Numbered from the stretch's first letter, positions 36,685 to 47,636 are shown. The stretch is DNA of 64,000 bases from Myxococcota bacterium (GCA_963169045.1 CAUJDF010000103.1:156406-220405), one strand, 5' to 3'. The notes: generated by a model not told the origin, from the sequence alone. Made by a program: numbers and translations.

Positions 36685-37030
36685 TTTCGCCGGAGCCGCC
36701 TTCAGGCTCGAGGGACAGTCGCAGGGGCATCTCCTGCTGCTTCGCCTGTTGTTCGACCTGGGCCACTTTCGTGGCGGCGATGTCGTAAGGATAGATGCCC
36801 GCGACGCCCATGCCGTTGTTGTGGATGTGGAGCATGATGCGCGTCGCTTCCATGTGGGACTTGTGGAAGTAGCGCATCAGCACCATGACCACGAAGTCGC
36901 GCGTGGTGTAGTCATCGTTGTGGAACACGACCTTGTACTGCGGGGGCCGCTGCAGCTTGCGCTTCGTCTGAAGGTCGAAATCCTCTTCATGCTGCGGATC
37001 CCAGCGGTCGGGTTCCTTCGGGTCGCTCAC
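36668..37030 (-). CDS. clpS: ATP-dependent Clp protease adaptor
   Basis: 120 residues from GTG at 37030, with AGGAG upstream. The core YKVVFHNDDYTTRDFVVMVL and the metal/peptide-binding GMGVAGIYPYDIAA match ClpS, which binds N-degron residues and ClpA. The N- and C-terminal extensions are acidic (EGGSGENESDD). Overlaps clpA by 17 bases, a common arrangement. A possible promoter (TTGACG at 37104-37099 on the minus strand) has no clear -10 partner, so I did not annotate it. Confidence 0.94.
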
Positions 37031-37135
37031 GCGGCGCTGCTCCTGTGAATTTGCGGTGGACGTCTCCCTTGAAATGATGCCGTTTTTGGCCCTCGGGTCG
37101 TCAAGGGGCTCAACATCGGGACCAACGTACCCTGT

Positions 37136-37750
37136 TCATCGGTTGTTCCCGGGCACGGCGAGGTCGCGCAGGAACGCGACGTCGAGGGCCTGCGCGAGTC
37201 CGGGGGCCAGCTCGTCGGCCAGCGCCTGCCGCAGCACGATCACGTGGGCCACCTCGCTGCCGAGGATGTCGGCGGCGCGGACCACGTGCTCCTTGCGGCG
37301 GAACTGGCCGATCGCGGTGAGATAGACGTGCGCCGCCTGACTTTCGAGCAACAGCGCATACCTGAGCACGGCGAGCTCGTCGTCAAGGGTGGGATACGTG
37401 GGCGCCTCGAACGGCGGTAGCTCGACCCCGAGCGGATCGAGGGCGGCCCGGACGGCGGCGACGTGGGCCGCGTGGTGCTCTCCGAACGCCTCGAGCACGG
37501 GGCGCAGGTCGGCGCCGACGCCCGCCTTGCCCTCGCCGTACGCGTGGACGGCGACGCGCTCCATCACGGCCTGGGCGACGAGCGCCGGCACGTCGACGGT
37601 CGTGTCGTCGCTCGGGGGCTCCTCATACGGGGTCTGCGCCTGCGCCCGCTCGCCGCAGCCGGCGCCGAACGCGGCGGTGCCGAGCGCGAGGCCGAGCAGG
37701 ACGCGGCGGCGCGAGAGCGGCAGGCGGCGCGGCTGCACGATCACGGTCAT
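37136..37750 (-). CDS. Tat-exported ferritin-like protein
   Basis: 204 residues. The signal PLSRRRVLLGLALGTAAFGAGC combines an RR motif with a lipobox Cys (~Cys32), so it is likely exported by Tat and lipidated. The mature part is helical with repeated glutamates and histidines (VMERVAVHAYGEGKAG, FGEHHAAHVAAVRAAL, LLESQAAHVYLTAIGQF, ILGSEVAHVIVLRQAL), fitting a ferritin-like fold with a possible di-metal centre outside the cytoplasm. It is the last gene of a five-gene operon and its ATG overlaps the stop of the porin gene by one base (TGATG), so it is translationally coupled. Could store or oxidise iron linked to the neighbouring cytochromes. Confidence 0.8.
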   Translation of the reverse strand: MTVIVQPRRLPLSRRRVLLGLALGTAAFGAGCGERAQAQTPYEEPPSDDTTVDVPALVAQAVMERVAVHAYGEGKAGVGADLRPVLEAFGEHHAAHVAAVRAALDPLGVELPPFEAPTYPTLDDELAVLRYALLLESQAAHVYLTAIGQFRRKEHVVRAADILGSEVAHVIVLRQALADELAPGLAQALDVAFLRDLAVPGNNR

Positions 37751-38844
37751 CAGAACGTCCCCACCAGGCCGGTGTGCACGATGTGCTCCGCCGGGAAATC
37801 CTCGAAGGCCCACAGCTCGTAGTTGGCCTTCAGCTTCACGCCCGTCGTCGGGATGAGGTTCATGCCGAACGTGTAGCGCAGGATGCTCGACTCGTCGTCG
37901 AGGTCCACGCCACGCAGGACGGGGCCGCGCCGGCGGAAACCGTCGAAGCGGAAGAGCCACTCCAAGTACTTGTTCAGCGGCCCGTCGGCCTGGACGTAGA
38001 ACCCGTCGCGCTGGTTCCAGAGGTCGACGAGCTCCTGCCGGAACAGATCCGGCCGGTCGGGGATCTCGGTGCGCCGCGCCATGATCTCGGCGATGACATT
38101 GAGCTTTCCGTAGCGGACGTACAGGTCGGCGCCGACCATCCACGAGGCGAGGTCGCCCTCGTCGTCGTACTTGCCGTAGAGGCCGCTGAAGCCGAGCGCC
38201 ACCCAGCGCAGCATGGGCACCGGCAGGTCGGGGAACGCGGCGACGAGGCGGCCGCCGACGGTGGGCGTGCGGTTGTTGTCGGTGAAGTACTCGGAGCGGC
38301 TGCGGATGTAGTCGAGCTCGCCGCTCTCGCCCTTCAGGCCGGCGACGGCGTAGGCGCTGTACGACAGCTCGGGGCCGCCGGTGCGCAGCGTCCCGAACAG
38401 CTCGATGCCGTTGTCGGGGTAGGGCTCGGGCGCGACGGCGAGGTTGAACTGCTCGCGGCGCAGCATCCGGCCCATCATGTAGGGCAGCGGCTTGGTGGCG
38501 GCGCGGTGGTTGGCGGGGTCGTGGCGCAGGTAGAACTCGCCGAACGGCACCGGGAAGCGGCCCGCGCGCACGTTGAATTCGTCGGCCACGTGCCAATCGA
38601 AGTAGGCCATGTCCGCGTGGAAGCCGTGGCAGCCGAAACACACCTTGGCGTTGGCGCTCACGTCCGGCGACACATCGGCGGCGAGCTTGAAGGCGGCCTC
38701 GGCGTTGAGGCCCCGCCCCGTCGCGTCGAGCACGCGGCCGTCGTCGTCGCCGGTGAGCAGCGACGGGTGGTTCACGTAGATGCTGCCGGCGCCGGTGATC
38801 TCGCCGAACAGCACGACGAGGGCGCCGAGGAGGGACGGGATCAC
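37750..38844 (-). CDS. Outer-membrane porin-like protein with internal CxxCH haem motif
   Basis: 364 residues starting with GTG in the overlap GTGA with the upstream cytochrome gene. A short signal (VPSLLGALVVLFGEITGAG, weak) precedes a strand-rich protein ending in Phe, as in beta-barrels: alternating aromatic strands such as FNVRAGRFPVPFGEFYLRHD, VGADLYVRYGKLNVIAEIMA and LKANYELWAFEDF. At residues 69-73 there is CFGCH, a c-type haem motif, in a short N-terminal strand-loop stretch. This recalls Cyc2-like porin-cytochrome fusions, which pass electrons across the outer membrane. Here the motif sits after the predicted first strand, so haem attachment is not certain. The neighbours, two c-type cytochrome lipoproteins and a ferritin-like protein, support an electron-transfer function. 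Confidence 0.72.
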   Translation of the reverse strand: MIPSLLGALVVLFGEITGAGSIYVNHPSLLTGDDDGRVLDATGRGLNAEAAFKLAADVSPDVSANAKVCFGCHGFHADMAYFDWHVADEFNVRAGRFPVPFGEFYLRHDPANHRAATKPLPYMMGRMLRREQFNLAVAPEPYPDNGIELFGTLRTGGPELSYSAYAVAGLKGESGELDYIRSRSEYFTDNNRTPTVGGRLVAAFPDLPVPMLRWVALGFSGLYGKYDDEGDLASWMVGADLYVRYGKLNVIAEIMARRTEIPDRPDLFRQELVDLWNQRDGFYVQADGPLNKYLEWLFRFDGFRRRGPVLRGVDLDDESSILRYTFGMNLIPTTGVKLKANYELWAFEDFPAEHIVHTGLVGTF

Positions 38845-39137
38845 GGGCCCTCCTGGACGCGGCGCGTGTGGTGGTACTCGAGGAAGATCGCGATTTCCTT
38901 CTGATCTTCGGGCGAGATGCCCGCGCCCGGGTGCCGCGCCATCTTCGCGACGTAGTGTTCCCAGCCGCCCTCGCCGACTCGGGCGTTGAGCGGGCGCTCG
39001 AGCTCGTGGCAGCGGGTGCAGCGCCGCTCGAACAGCTCGTAGCGGGCCTGCATCTCCGCCGGATAGGTGCTCACGTCGATCTCGTTGGGCGCGCCGCCGC
39101 AGCCCGCGAGCAACGTGGCGACGAGCAGCGGTCTCAT
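38841..39137 (-). CDS. c-type cytochrome lipoprotein (CxxCH)
   Basis: 98 residues. Signal ends LLAGC (Cys12); haem motif CTRCH at about residue 40 in FERRCTRCHELERPL; a later KMARHPGAG supplies Met/His candidates for the sixth ligand. Small monohaem cytochrome, likely attached to the outer membrane. Overlaps its neighbours on both sides (ATGA with the gene before, GTGA with the porin after), so all are co-translated. Likely partner of the porin in moving electrons across the envelope. Confidence 0.82.
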   Translation of the reverse strand: MRPLLVATLLAGCGGAPNEIDVSTYPAEMQARYELFERRCTRCHELERPLNARVGEGGWEHYVAKMARHPGAGISPEDQKEIAIFLEYHHTRRVQEGP

Positions 39138-39567
39138 GGCGGCGCTCCCTCGGCGATCCAGTCGATGATCATCTGTCGCTCTTCGTCGGTCAGCGGCGCG
39201 CCCGACAGCGGCATGCGAAAGCCGAAGGGCGGCGCGGTCCCCGTCTTCTGCACGATCAGGCTCGCGCACGGATCGCCGGGCTCGACGGCCCGCGGACCGT
39301 CGCCGGCGCGGCTGCGCCGCCCGCCGAGCAGCGCCGCCTCGTGCGTGTAAAGGTCGAGGCCGGTGACGACCTGGCCGAGGCCGCCGTTCGCGGTGTGGCA
39401 GCTGCAGCGCTTCGTGAGCACGAGCGTGCGCAGCGTGTCGAACGAGACGTCGGTCTCGGGGTCGGAGTCGGCGAGCAGGCAGGCGCCGTCGGTCGCCTCG
39501 CGGTCGGGGCCCACCTCGGGGTCGAGCGGACCGCAGGCGGCGAGCAGGGCGGCGAACGCGATGCGCT

Positions 39568-39571
<4 letters not shown>
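39134..39571 (-). CDS. Cytochrome-like lipoprotein with an unusual CxCH motif
   Basis: 145 residues starting with GTG in the overlap GTGA with the kinase. Signal ends ALLAAC (Cys13). The pattern TLVLTKRCSCHTANGG...GLDL, then PFGFRMPLSGAPLTDEERQMIIDWI, matches planctomycete-type monohaem cytochrome domains, where the first Cys pair is normally CxxCH and the Met in (R)MP is the sixth ligand. Here only one residue separates the two cysteines (CSCH). Other acidic Cys residues (ACLL, DPCASL) are present. Either haem is attached in an unusual way, one Cys is lost, or no haem is bound. Position in the operon argues for an electron-transfer role. Confidence 0.7.
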
Positions 39572-41877
<2,306 letters not shown>

Positions 41878-41956
41878 TCCGGGCAAGATAACAGCGTGCC
41901 TTTCCATCGCGAAACGTCGTGACGCTCGACGCGGAGCCGTGTCAGCATTCCGCTCC

Positions 41957-42850
41957 ATGCGGATCGCATCCGGTCTTCTGCTCGCGCCGGCCATCGTCGC
42001 CGCCGCCGAGGTCGAGCCGTCGCTCGGGCCCGGGGCGCCGCCGGCGGCCGATCAGCGCTACCGCATCGGCCGCCAGCTCTATCGCGACGGACGCTTCACC
42101 GACGCGGCGGCCGAGTTCCGCGCGGCGCTGGCGATGTTCCCGCAGTCGGCGAAGCTGGCGTTCAACCTGGCGCGCTCCCTCGAGCGGGCCGGCGATCTGG
42201 CCGGCGCCATCGAGCACTACCGTCTCTATACGAAGCTCGACCCGCAGGCGATCGATCGCGCCGAGGTCGAGGCGCTGATTCCGACGTTGCAGTCGCGGCT
42301 CGAGGCGGACTGGCCGACGATGGCGATCGTCTCGCACCCGAGCGGGGCGCGCATCCGCGTCGACGGCGAGGCGCGGCCGGAGACGACCCCGGCGACGCTG
42401 CGCCTGCCTCCCGGGCCGCACACCGTGCGGCTGCAGCTCGACGGCCACACGGACGCCGACCGGCTCGTCGAGCTGAAGGCGGGCGCGCCGGCGGCGCTCG
42501 AGGTCACCCTGACGGCGACGGCGCCCGTGGTGGCACCAGCCGCCGGCGACGACGGCGACTGGCGCACGTGGACGGGTTACGGCGCCATCGCGCTCGGCGT
42601 CGCGGCGGCGGGCGTCGGTGTGCTCGGCCACGCGCGGTCGTCCGACACCGCCGACGAGGCGGCAGCCGTGCGCCCGGGCGCGGAGGGCGACGCGCGCTAC
42701 CGGCGCCTGCAGGACGACTACGACGGCCAGCGGGTGATGATGGGGGTCGGTTACGGCCTGGGGGCGGCCTTCGTGGCCGCCGGCGTCGCGCTGCTGGTGT
42801 GGCCCGCCGAGCCTCCGGCGGACGCGGCGGCGCTGACGATCCGTTTCTGA
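41957..42850 (+). CDS. TPR-PEGA envelope protein
   Basis: 297 residues. A signal peptide of ~18 residues without lipobox precedes one TPR pair (~34-100: GRQLYRDGRFTDAAAEFRAALAMFP, KLAFNLARSLERAGDLAGAIEHYRLY), a PEGA domain (~125-190: AIVSHPSGARIRVDGEARPETTPAT) and two hydrophobic helices near 203-225 and 255-280. This order is common in myxobacterial envelope proteins, which often act as periplasmic scaffolds. Divergent from the kinase operon, with 79 bases between starts, so the two may share control. Start ATG at 41957. Confidence 0.8.
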   Translation: MRIASGLLLAPAIVAAAEVEPSLGPGAPPAADQRYRIGRQLYRDGRFTDAAAEFRAALAMFPQSAKLAFNLARSLERAGDLAGAIEHYRLYTKLDPQAIDRAEVEALIPTLQSRLEADWPTMAIVSHPSGARIRVDGEARPETTPATLRLPPGPHTVRLQLDGHTDADRLVELKAGAPAALEVTLTATAPVVAPAAGDDGDWRTWTGYGAIALGVAAAGVGVLGHARSSDTADEAAAVRPGAEGDARYRRLQDDYDGQRVMMGVGYGLGAAFVAAGVALLVWPAEPPADAAALTIRF

Positions 42851-42877
42851 CGACCTGCTCGACACCGCCGTCGCGAG

Positions 42878-42894
42878 CGCGGGCGGCGCCCGCG
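42878..42894. terminator. Possible bidirectional hairpin between convergent genes
   Basis: CGCGGGC (42878-42884) and GCCCGCG (42888-42894) make a seven-base stem with loop GGC between the convergent genes ending at 42850 and 42948. No T tract, so it may work only with other factors. Confidence 0.3.
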
Positions 42895-42947
42895 TCCGCC
42901 GCCCGACACGGGCGCGCAGGTCGCGCGGCACGCTGCCGCGCCGGCGA

Positions 42948-43973
42948 TCAGGCGGGCAGCGCGGCCTTCCACGCCGCGACCGCGTCGGCGTCGCCCATGA
43001 GCCCGAGCGCGCGCCACAAGGCCGAGGCGGGCGCCTTGCCGAGCTTCGCGAGCGCGCGGCCGGCGTCGGCGTCGCCGAGCGCCCCGAAGCGCGCCCAGGC
43101 GAGGGCCGCGTCGAAGATCGTGCTCTTGCCGCGGCCGAGGAAGCTGCCGTCCCCGCAGCGCCCGAGCACGCCCTCGGCGACGTCGCGCAGCGGGGCCCCG
43201 CCGCGCGCCTCGGCGCCCGCGAGGCGCTCCGGCGGACCGAGCGCGCCGAGCGCGAGCAGCGCGTTGCCCGAGGACGCCGGATTGCCCGCCGCGACGAGGG
43301 CCGAGGCCGCGAGCCGCGCGTCCCCCACGCGCGCAGCCTGGTAGGCGCCCGTGCCCGCGGCCCACTGCGCCGCCACCACGTCGAGCAGGTGCGGCACGAC
43401 GTCGTACGCGTCGGCCCCGTCCGTCGCGCCGCCCGCCGGCGACGCGTGGCTCACGAGCTCCGCGCTCGGGTCGAACGCCCCCTCCTCGATCGCCTGCAGG
43501 AGCGCCGCGCGCTGCGCCTCCACCCTGCTCTTGGGCGCGCCGCGCACGAGCTTCTTCATCTGGGCGGGCGTCCACTTCTTCGCGCGCGCGCCGCCCTCGA
43601 TGCCCTTGCGATAGGGCTCGAGGCCCGGCGCCACGCCGCTGCCCCACGAGGCCGGCAGGACGGGCAACGCGACGCCCGCCTCGAGCTCGAGGTCGACGAC
43701 GAGCCGCGGCGCGTCTCCCGGCCGGAGGCGCGGGTGCTCGGCGAGCGAGACGACGTCGCACCGCGCGATGCGACGCGCGAGCGGCCAGAGACGCTCGGCG
43801 GGCGTGGCGTCCCACTCCGCGCCCTCGGCCCCCTCGAGCAGGAGCATGGCCCACACCAGCCGATCGCCCGGCACGGGCAGCTCGCGCACGTCCGGGTGGA
43901 CGATGCCCACTTCGAGGCGCGCACGCCCTGCGGAAGTGTCGCCGACGAGCCGGACCTCGTAGCTCTCGCTCAC
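42948..43973 (-). CDS. Unknown protein, helical C-terminal half
   Basis: 341 residues from GTG at 43973, which has GAGGAG upstream; a longer frame would start 108 codons earlier with sequence unlike a protein. N-terminal ~130 residues are strand-rich (SESYEVRLVGDTSAGRARLEVGIVHP, VVDLELEAGVALPV); the rest is helical and Ala-rich, like HEAT or ARM-type helical arrays (GNPASSGNALLALGALGPPERLAG, LWRALGLMGDADAVAAWKAAL). No signal peptide. No family recognised. Confidence 0.65.
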   Translation of the reverse strand: MSESYEVRLVGDTSAGRARLEVGIVHPDVRELPVPGDRLVWAMLLLEGAEGAEWDATPAERLWPLARRIARCDVVSLAEHPRLRPGDAPRLVVDLELEAGVALPVLPASWGSGVAPGLEPYRKGIEGGARAKKWTPAQMKKLVRGAPKSRVEAQRAALLQAIEEGAFDPSAELVSHASPAGGATDGADAYDVVPHLLDVVAAQWAAGTGAYQAARVGDARLAASALVAAGNPASSGNALLALGALGPPERLAGAEARGGAPLRDVAEGVLGRCGDGSFLGRGKSTIFDAALAWARFGALGDADAGRALAKLGKAPASALWRALGLMGDADAVAAWKAALPA

Positions 43974-44136
43974 GCTCTCTCCTCTCGCGGCCGCAGCGCC
44001 GCTCGGCCGGATGCCATTCAGAACGCTCCACACACCCTCGACTGCGTCACGACGGAGGGCGGACGCAACATCGTCGCCGGCGGAGAGGGGGGCGCGGGCA
44101 TGACCGCGACGCCGCGACCGCGATCGCAGGAGACGA

Positions 44137-47073
44137 CTACGGCAGCGTCGCCCCGGACAGGTCGAGCCCCGCCCCGTGCTCCCCGGCCTTGCGGTCGGGA
44201 TGCCGCTGCTCCCAGCTCCACGTGCGCCCGTCGCCCACCGGACTCTCCGCCGGCACCTGCAGATAGGCATCCGTGCCATCCGCGTCGACGAACACACCCA
44301 GGCTCAACACGGTGTCGAAGGGCGCGCCGCGCTCCGTGATGCGGCCGCCGCCGAACGTGACGCTGTCGGGCGCGTCGTAGGTGTCGTTCCCGCCGCCCTC
44401 GAGGAAGAAGCCGATGCCGTTGTCGTGGCCCGCGCCGAGGCCGAGCCCCGGCGCGCGGTACACGTCGTCGCCGGCGCCGTCCACGAACCAGCCGAGCGAG
44501 TAGTCGTGCCCCTGCCCCACCGCGGTCGCGAGGACGGGCACCTCCTGCCCGTAGCGGTCGTCGCCCGACGCGTCGAAGAAGAAGCTCATCGCGAAGTGCG
44601 CGCCGGATCCCTGCTGATACCAGCGCCCGTCGTAGGTGTCGGCGCCGCCGGCGTCGCTGAGGAGGCCCGTCCCGAACCAGAAGCCCGTGCCCTGGCCGAA
44701 GATGTCGACCGTGTAACGATCGTCTCCGGCGCCGTCGCGCAACATCCCGACGCCGCCCGACGCGAAGACCCCGTCCGTGAAGTCGGCGCGGCGGCCGAAG
44801 CCCGCTCCCTGCGCGAGGCTGGTGTTGGAGCGGCCCGGGTTCTGCGCGTTCGGGTAGAGGTGGACGCCGCCGAGCTCCGTGTCGCCGAGCAGCGCGCGGT
44901 AAGCGTCGTCGCCGGCCACGTCGTGGAGCGCGGCGAAGGCGCGCACGTACGCGAAGCCCTGCACCATCTGCACGCCGGTGTACGTGTCGCGACCGTCCGC
45001 GTCGAGCAACAGGCCGATGCCATAGGCGGCCGCCGCCTGGCAGCCCTGCTCGCAGCGATAGGTGTCGTGGCCCGCGCCGTCGAAGAGCGCGCCGACGCCG
45101 AGCACGCCCGCGCCCTGCGAGAGCTTCAGCGAGGTGTACGTGTCGTCGCCCGCCAGGTCGTACAGCAGTCCGACGCCGAGCACGCCGGATCCCTGGCGGC
45201 CGACGCGCGAATTGGAGATGGGGCCGTAGCCCTGACCGCCGGGCGGCGGCGCGGGACGGCGGCCGGCGGCGTCGGCGGGCGGCACGCCGGGCACCTCGGG
45301 CTCGCCGTCGCTGCCCGCGTAGCCGTAGGCGTCGTTCCCCTCCACGTCGATGGCGACGGAGACGGGGTAGCCGAGGCCGCTCGTCGCGCCCACCGGCGCT
45401 TCGTAGCGGTCGTCGCCGCCGGTGTCGACGAGCAGCAGGATCGGCTGTCCATCCGGGAGCGTGCCGCCGCTCGCGTCCCGCAGGACGACGCGGCCGAGCG
45501 GCGTGGCGAGGTCGACGTCGAAGCCGCTCGCGCCCGCCTCCGCGGCAAAGTCGGCGACGGCCACGGCCTGCGCGAGGTCGCGGGCCGCCGCGAAGAGCGC
45601 GCCGAGGTCGAGGCCGCCGGCGAGCAGGCGCTGCGCGTCGGGGTCCGTCATGTCGAGGTCGGTGCCCTGCCGGTCGACGGCGATCGCGCCGGGCAGGCGC
45701 TCGACGAAGGCGCCCTGAAGGGCCGGGGTCACGTCGCCGAGCATGCGGCGCCGCGCCACGAAGACGGCGACCTCCGCGTGCAGCACGCGGGCGGCCTTGC
45801 GCTGCAGGCTGTCGGGCACGCCGGCGAGGGCGGCGGCGACCTGCGCCTCCGGGAAGCGGTTGCCGCGGCCCGTGGCGACGTAGATCGCGCGCACCGCCTC
45901 GACGAGGGACGTGTCCTGGGGCGCCGCCGGGTCGCCGACGGGCGCGTCGAGCAGACGGGCCGAGGTGGCGACCATCACCGCGATTCCGTCGATGGAACGG
46001 GCACTTGCGACCTCGCCGTCCAGGGCGCGCGCCCACTCGAGGCCGCGGGTCGGCTCGTCGTGGGCCGGCCCGAAGAACGAGAGGCGGAAGGGATCGCCGA
46101 CCACGGCCGGCGAGAGGAGGTCCCAGGCCCCGCGGGTGAAGATCGCGGTGCAGCGGTCGAGGCCGGCGAGGGCGAGCGCCTGCTCGATCACGTCGCCGCG
46201 GGCCGCGAGGCACTCGCACTGCGCCGCGAGGCAGAGGCGCACGCCCCCCACGTCGCCGCAGCGACCGCCGTCGGGGCAGTCCGCGTCCCCGACGCACGTC
46301 GCGGTGCAGAACGGCCGGACGGTGGCCGGCAACTCGGCGGTGGTCAGCGCCGTGACGCAGGTGAGTCCGCCGGCGCAGGCGTCGCACGCGCCGCACGGGC
46401 CGCCGAGCGCGCCGTCGGAGCGCCGGCCGCAGCCCTCCGGCCCGCGCTCCCAGTCGGCGCGGCACAGGCCCTCGACGCAGCCGAAGCCGGTCGGGCAGCG
46501 GCCCTCGCAGGCGCGGCTGCAGTAGCCGGTGTCACCGGCGCGGACGCAGGTCGTCGTGTCGGTGGTGCAGTGCGCGTCCTCGCTGCACGGCGCGCCGAGG
46601 TCCGACGGCGGAAAGCCGCGGCAGCTGCCCGTCGAGGGCGCGCACTGCTTCACGCCCTCGCCGATGTCGAGGCAGGCGGTGCCGCGCGGGCAGACGCCCT
46701 CGCCCGAGCAGTCGGCGCCGCAGAACGACTCTCCGGTGTTCTGGTTCGTGAGACAGACGCCGCCCGCCGGGCAGCCCTCGCCGCACGGCGCGCACACGGT
46801 GCCGGCGACGACCGGCGGCGGCGCGGGCAGCTCGGGCGGCGGCTCGTCGCACGTGGAGGCGTCGGGCACGTCCGGCGCCAGGGCGTCGGCCGCCGCGTCC
46901 GAGGGCGCGCCGTCGGCGGGTGGCGCCGCGTCCCGGGCGCCGTCCGGGATGTCCGGCCGGGCGTCGGGCGGCGAGGCGTCGCTCGCCACGCCGCCGTCGT
47001 CGCCGCCACCGCCATCGCCGTCGCCGCCGCCACACGCCGCCAGCAGAGCCCCGAGCACGAGCCATGCGCGCAT
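44137..47073 (-). CDS. Large lipoprotein with Asp/Gly repeats (RTX-like)
   Basis: 978 residues. Signal ends LLAAC (Cys14), then a long Asp/Ala/Pro linker, then ~200 residues with many cysteines in EGF-like or CxxC patterns (CAPCGEGCPAGGVC, CSEDAHCTTDTTTC, CGACDACAGGLTC). A helical middle domain follows (~320-500). Residues ~545-930 contain about a dozen repeats of the form VGLLYDLAGDDTYTS or similar (LFDGAGHDTYR, LLLDADGRDTYTG, LRDGAGDDRYTV, FFDASGDDRYGQ, FVDGAGDDVYRAP), ~25 residues each. The D-x-x-G-x-D-x-Y core recalls calcium-binding RTX nonapeptide repeats, but spacing and composition differ. It is a probable surface protein of unknown function. Start at 47073, next to a structured repeat. 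Confidence 0.8.
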   Translation of the reverse strand: MRAWLVLGALLAACGGGDGDGGGGDDGGVASDASPPDARPDIPDGARDAAPPADGAPSDAAADALAPDVPDASTCDEPPPELPAPPPVVAGTVCAPCGEGCPAGGVCLTNQNTGESFCGADCSGEGVCPRGTACLDIGEGVKQCAPSTGSCRGFPPSDLGAPCSEDAHCTTDTTTCVRAGDTGYCSRACEGRCPTGFGCVEGLCRADWERGPEGCGRRSDGALGGPCGACDACAGGLTCVTALTTAELPATVRPFCTATCVGDADCPDGGRCGDVGGVRLCLAAQCECLAARGDVIEQALALAGLDRCTAIFTRGAWDLLSPAVVGDPFRLSFFGPAHDEPTRGLEWARALDGEVASARSIDGIAVMVATSARLLDAPVGDPAAPQDTSLVEAVRAIYVATGRGNRFPEAQVAAALAGVPDSLQRKAARVLHAEVAVFVARRRMLGDVTPALQGAFVERLPGAIAVDRQGTDLDMTDPDAQRLLAGGLDLGALFAAARDLAQAVAVADFAAEAGASGFDVDLATPLGRVVLRDASGGTLPDGQPILLLVDTGGDDRYEAPVGATSGLGYPVSVAIDVEGNDAYGYAGSDGEPEVPGVPPADAAGRRPAPPPGGQGYGPISNSRVGRQGSGVLGVGLLYDLAGDDTYTSLKLSQGAGVLGVGALFDGAGHDTYRCEQGCQAAAAYGIGLLLDADGRDTYTGVQMVQGFAYVRAFAALHDVAGDDAYRALLGDTELGGVHLYPNAQNPGRSNTSLAQGAGFGRRADFTDGVFASGGVGMLRDGAGDDRYTVDIFGQGTGFWFGTGLLSDAGGADTYDGRWYQQGSGAHFAMSFFFDASGDDRYGQEVPVLATAVGQGHDYSLGWFVDGAGDDVYRAPGLGLGAGHDNGIGFFLEGGGNDTYDAPDSVTFGGGRITERGAPFDTVLSLGVFVDADGTDAYLQVPAESPVGDGRTWSWEQRHPDRKAGEHGAGLDLSGATLP

Positions 47074-47152
47074 TCGCCACCCCCGCGGAACGCCTCAGCA
47101 ATACGCGCCGTGCGTGCGCGGGGCAAGCGCGCGCCCCCCACCGAGCGTGGTT

Positions 47153-47375
47153 CTCACAGCGGCGGGCGTTCAAGTTGACGAAGGATCGCGCCGGACGGTG
47201 AGGCGAGGCCAAGGCGCGAACCCGCCGTCATCGCCGAGCCTACGGCGAGGGGGCGGAGCAGCCCGTCGCCCGCGTTCGCCCCGCGGGCGGCGCCGGGCAG
47301 GAGCCCGGCGAGCCGCGAGACGCCGGCATCGCCTCGCCGGACAAGCGAGGCGTAGCCAACTTGGACGCCCGCCGC
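47153..47375 (+). ncRNA. Structured intergenic element, copy 1 (possible RNA or MITE)
   Basis: Starts CTCACAGCGGCGGGCGTTCA and ends CTTGGACGCCCGCCGC. The arms 47159-47179 and 47355-47375 form a 21-position stem with 19 Watson-Crick pairs, one G.T and one mismatch. Near the 3' end, CGCCTCGC (47330-47337) pairs with GCGAGGCG (47345-47352) around the loop CGGACAA. The middle holds further GC hairpins. A second copy occurs at 63803. The element lies upstream of the Asp/Gly lipoprotein gene (47073) and 3' to the convergent lipoprotein pair. The orientation is that in which both copies keep G.U pairs. Confidence 0.5.
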
Positions 47376-47436
47376 GGTCAGGCCATCGTGTCGAGCGGGA
47401 GTGTCGTCGACGACGCCGCGACACAAAGGGTTGGCC

Positions 47437-47636
47437 CTCAGAGGGTCGGCGGAAACAGACGCCGAGCGAGAGGCCGTCCGCCGGGGGGAGCCGAAGGCGA
47501 CCGGTCCACGGCGCGGCACCGGAGAGACGAGCGAAGGCGGGCCAAGACGCCCGTCGAGCTCGTCTCGAGGAGCCCCGGCGGAGCGCCCCGGAAGGCGGCC
47601 TCGCAGCCGGCGGCTCATTTCAGCCGACCCTCTCAG
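47437..47636. repeat. Second inverted-repeat element beside copy 1
   Basis: CTCAGAGGGTCGGC (47437-47450) and GCCGACCCTCTCAG (47623-47636) are inverted with 13 of 14 positions matching. Between them are GC-rich hairpins and no open gene. The right end overlaps the 3' end of the lipoprotein gene (stop at 47633) by four bases. With the element before it, it fills the 558-base non-coding gap 47074-47632. Not seen elsewhere in the window. Confidence 0.45.

Noticed and set aside
37074..37104. Sigma-70 promoter for clpS
   Set aside because: TTGACG is present, but the nearest -10-like sequence (CATCAT) is 19 bases away and poor. Not strong enough to list as a feature.
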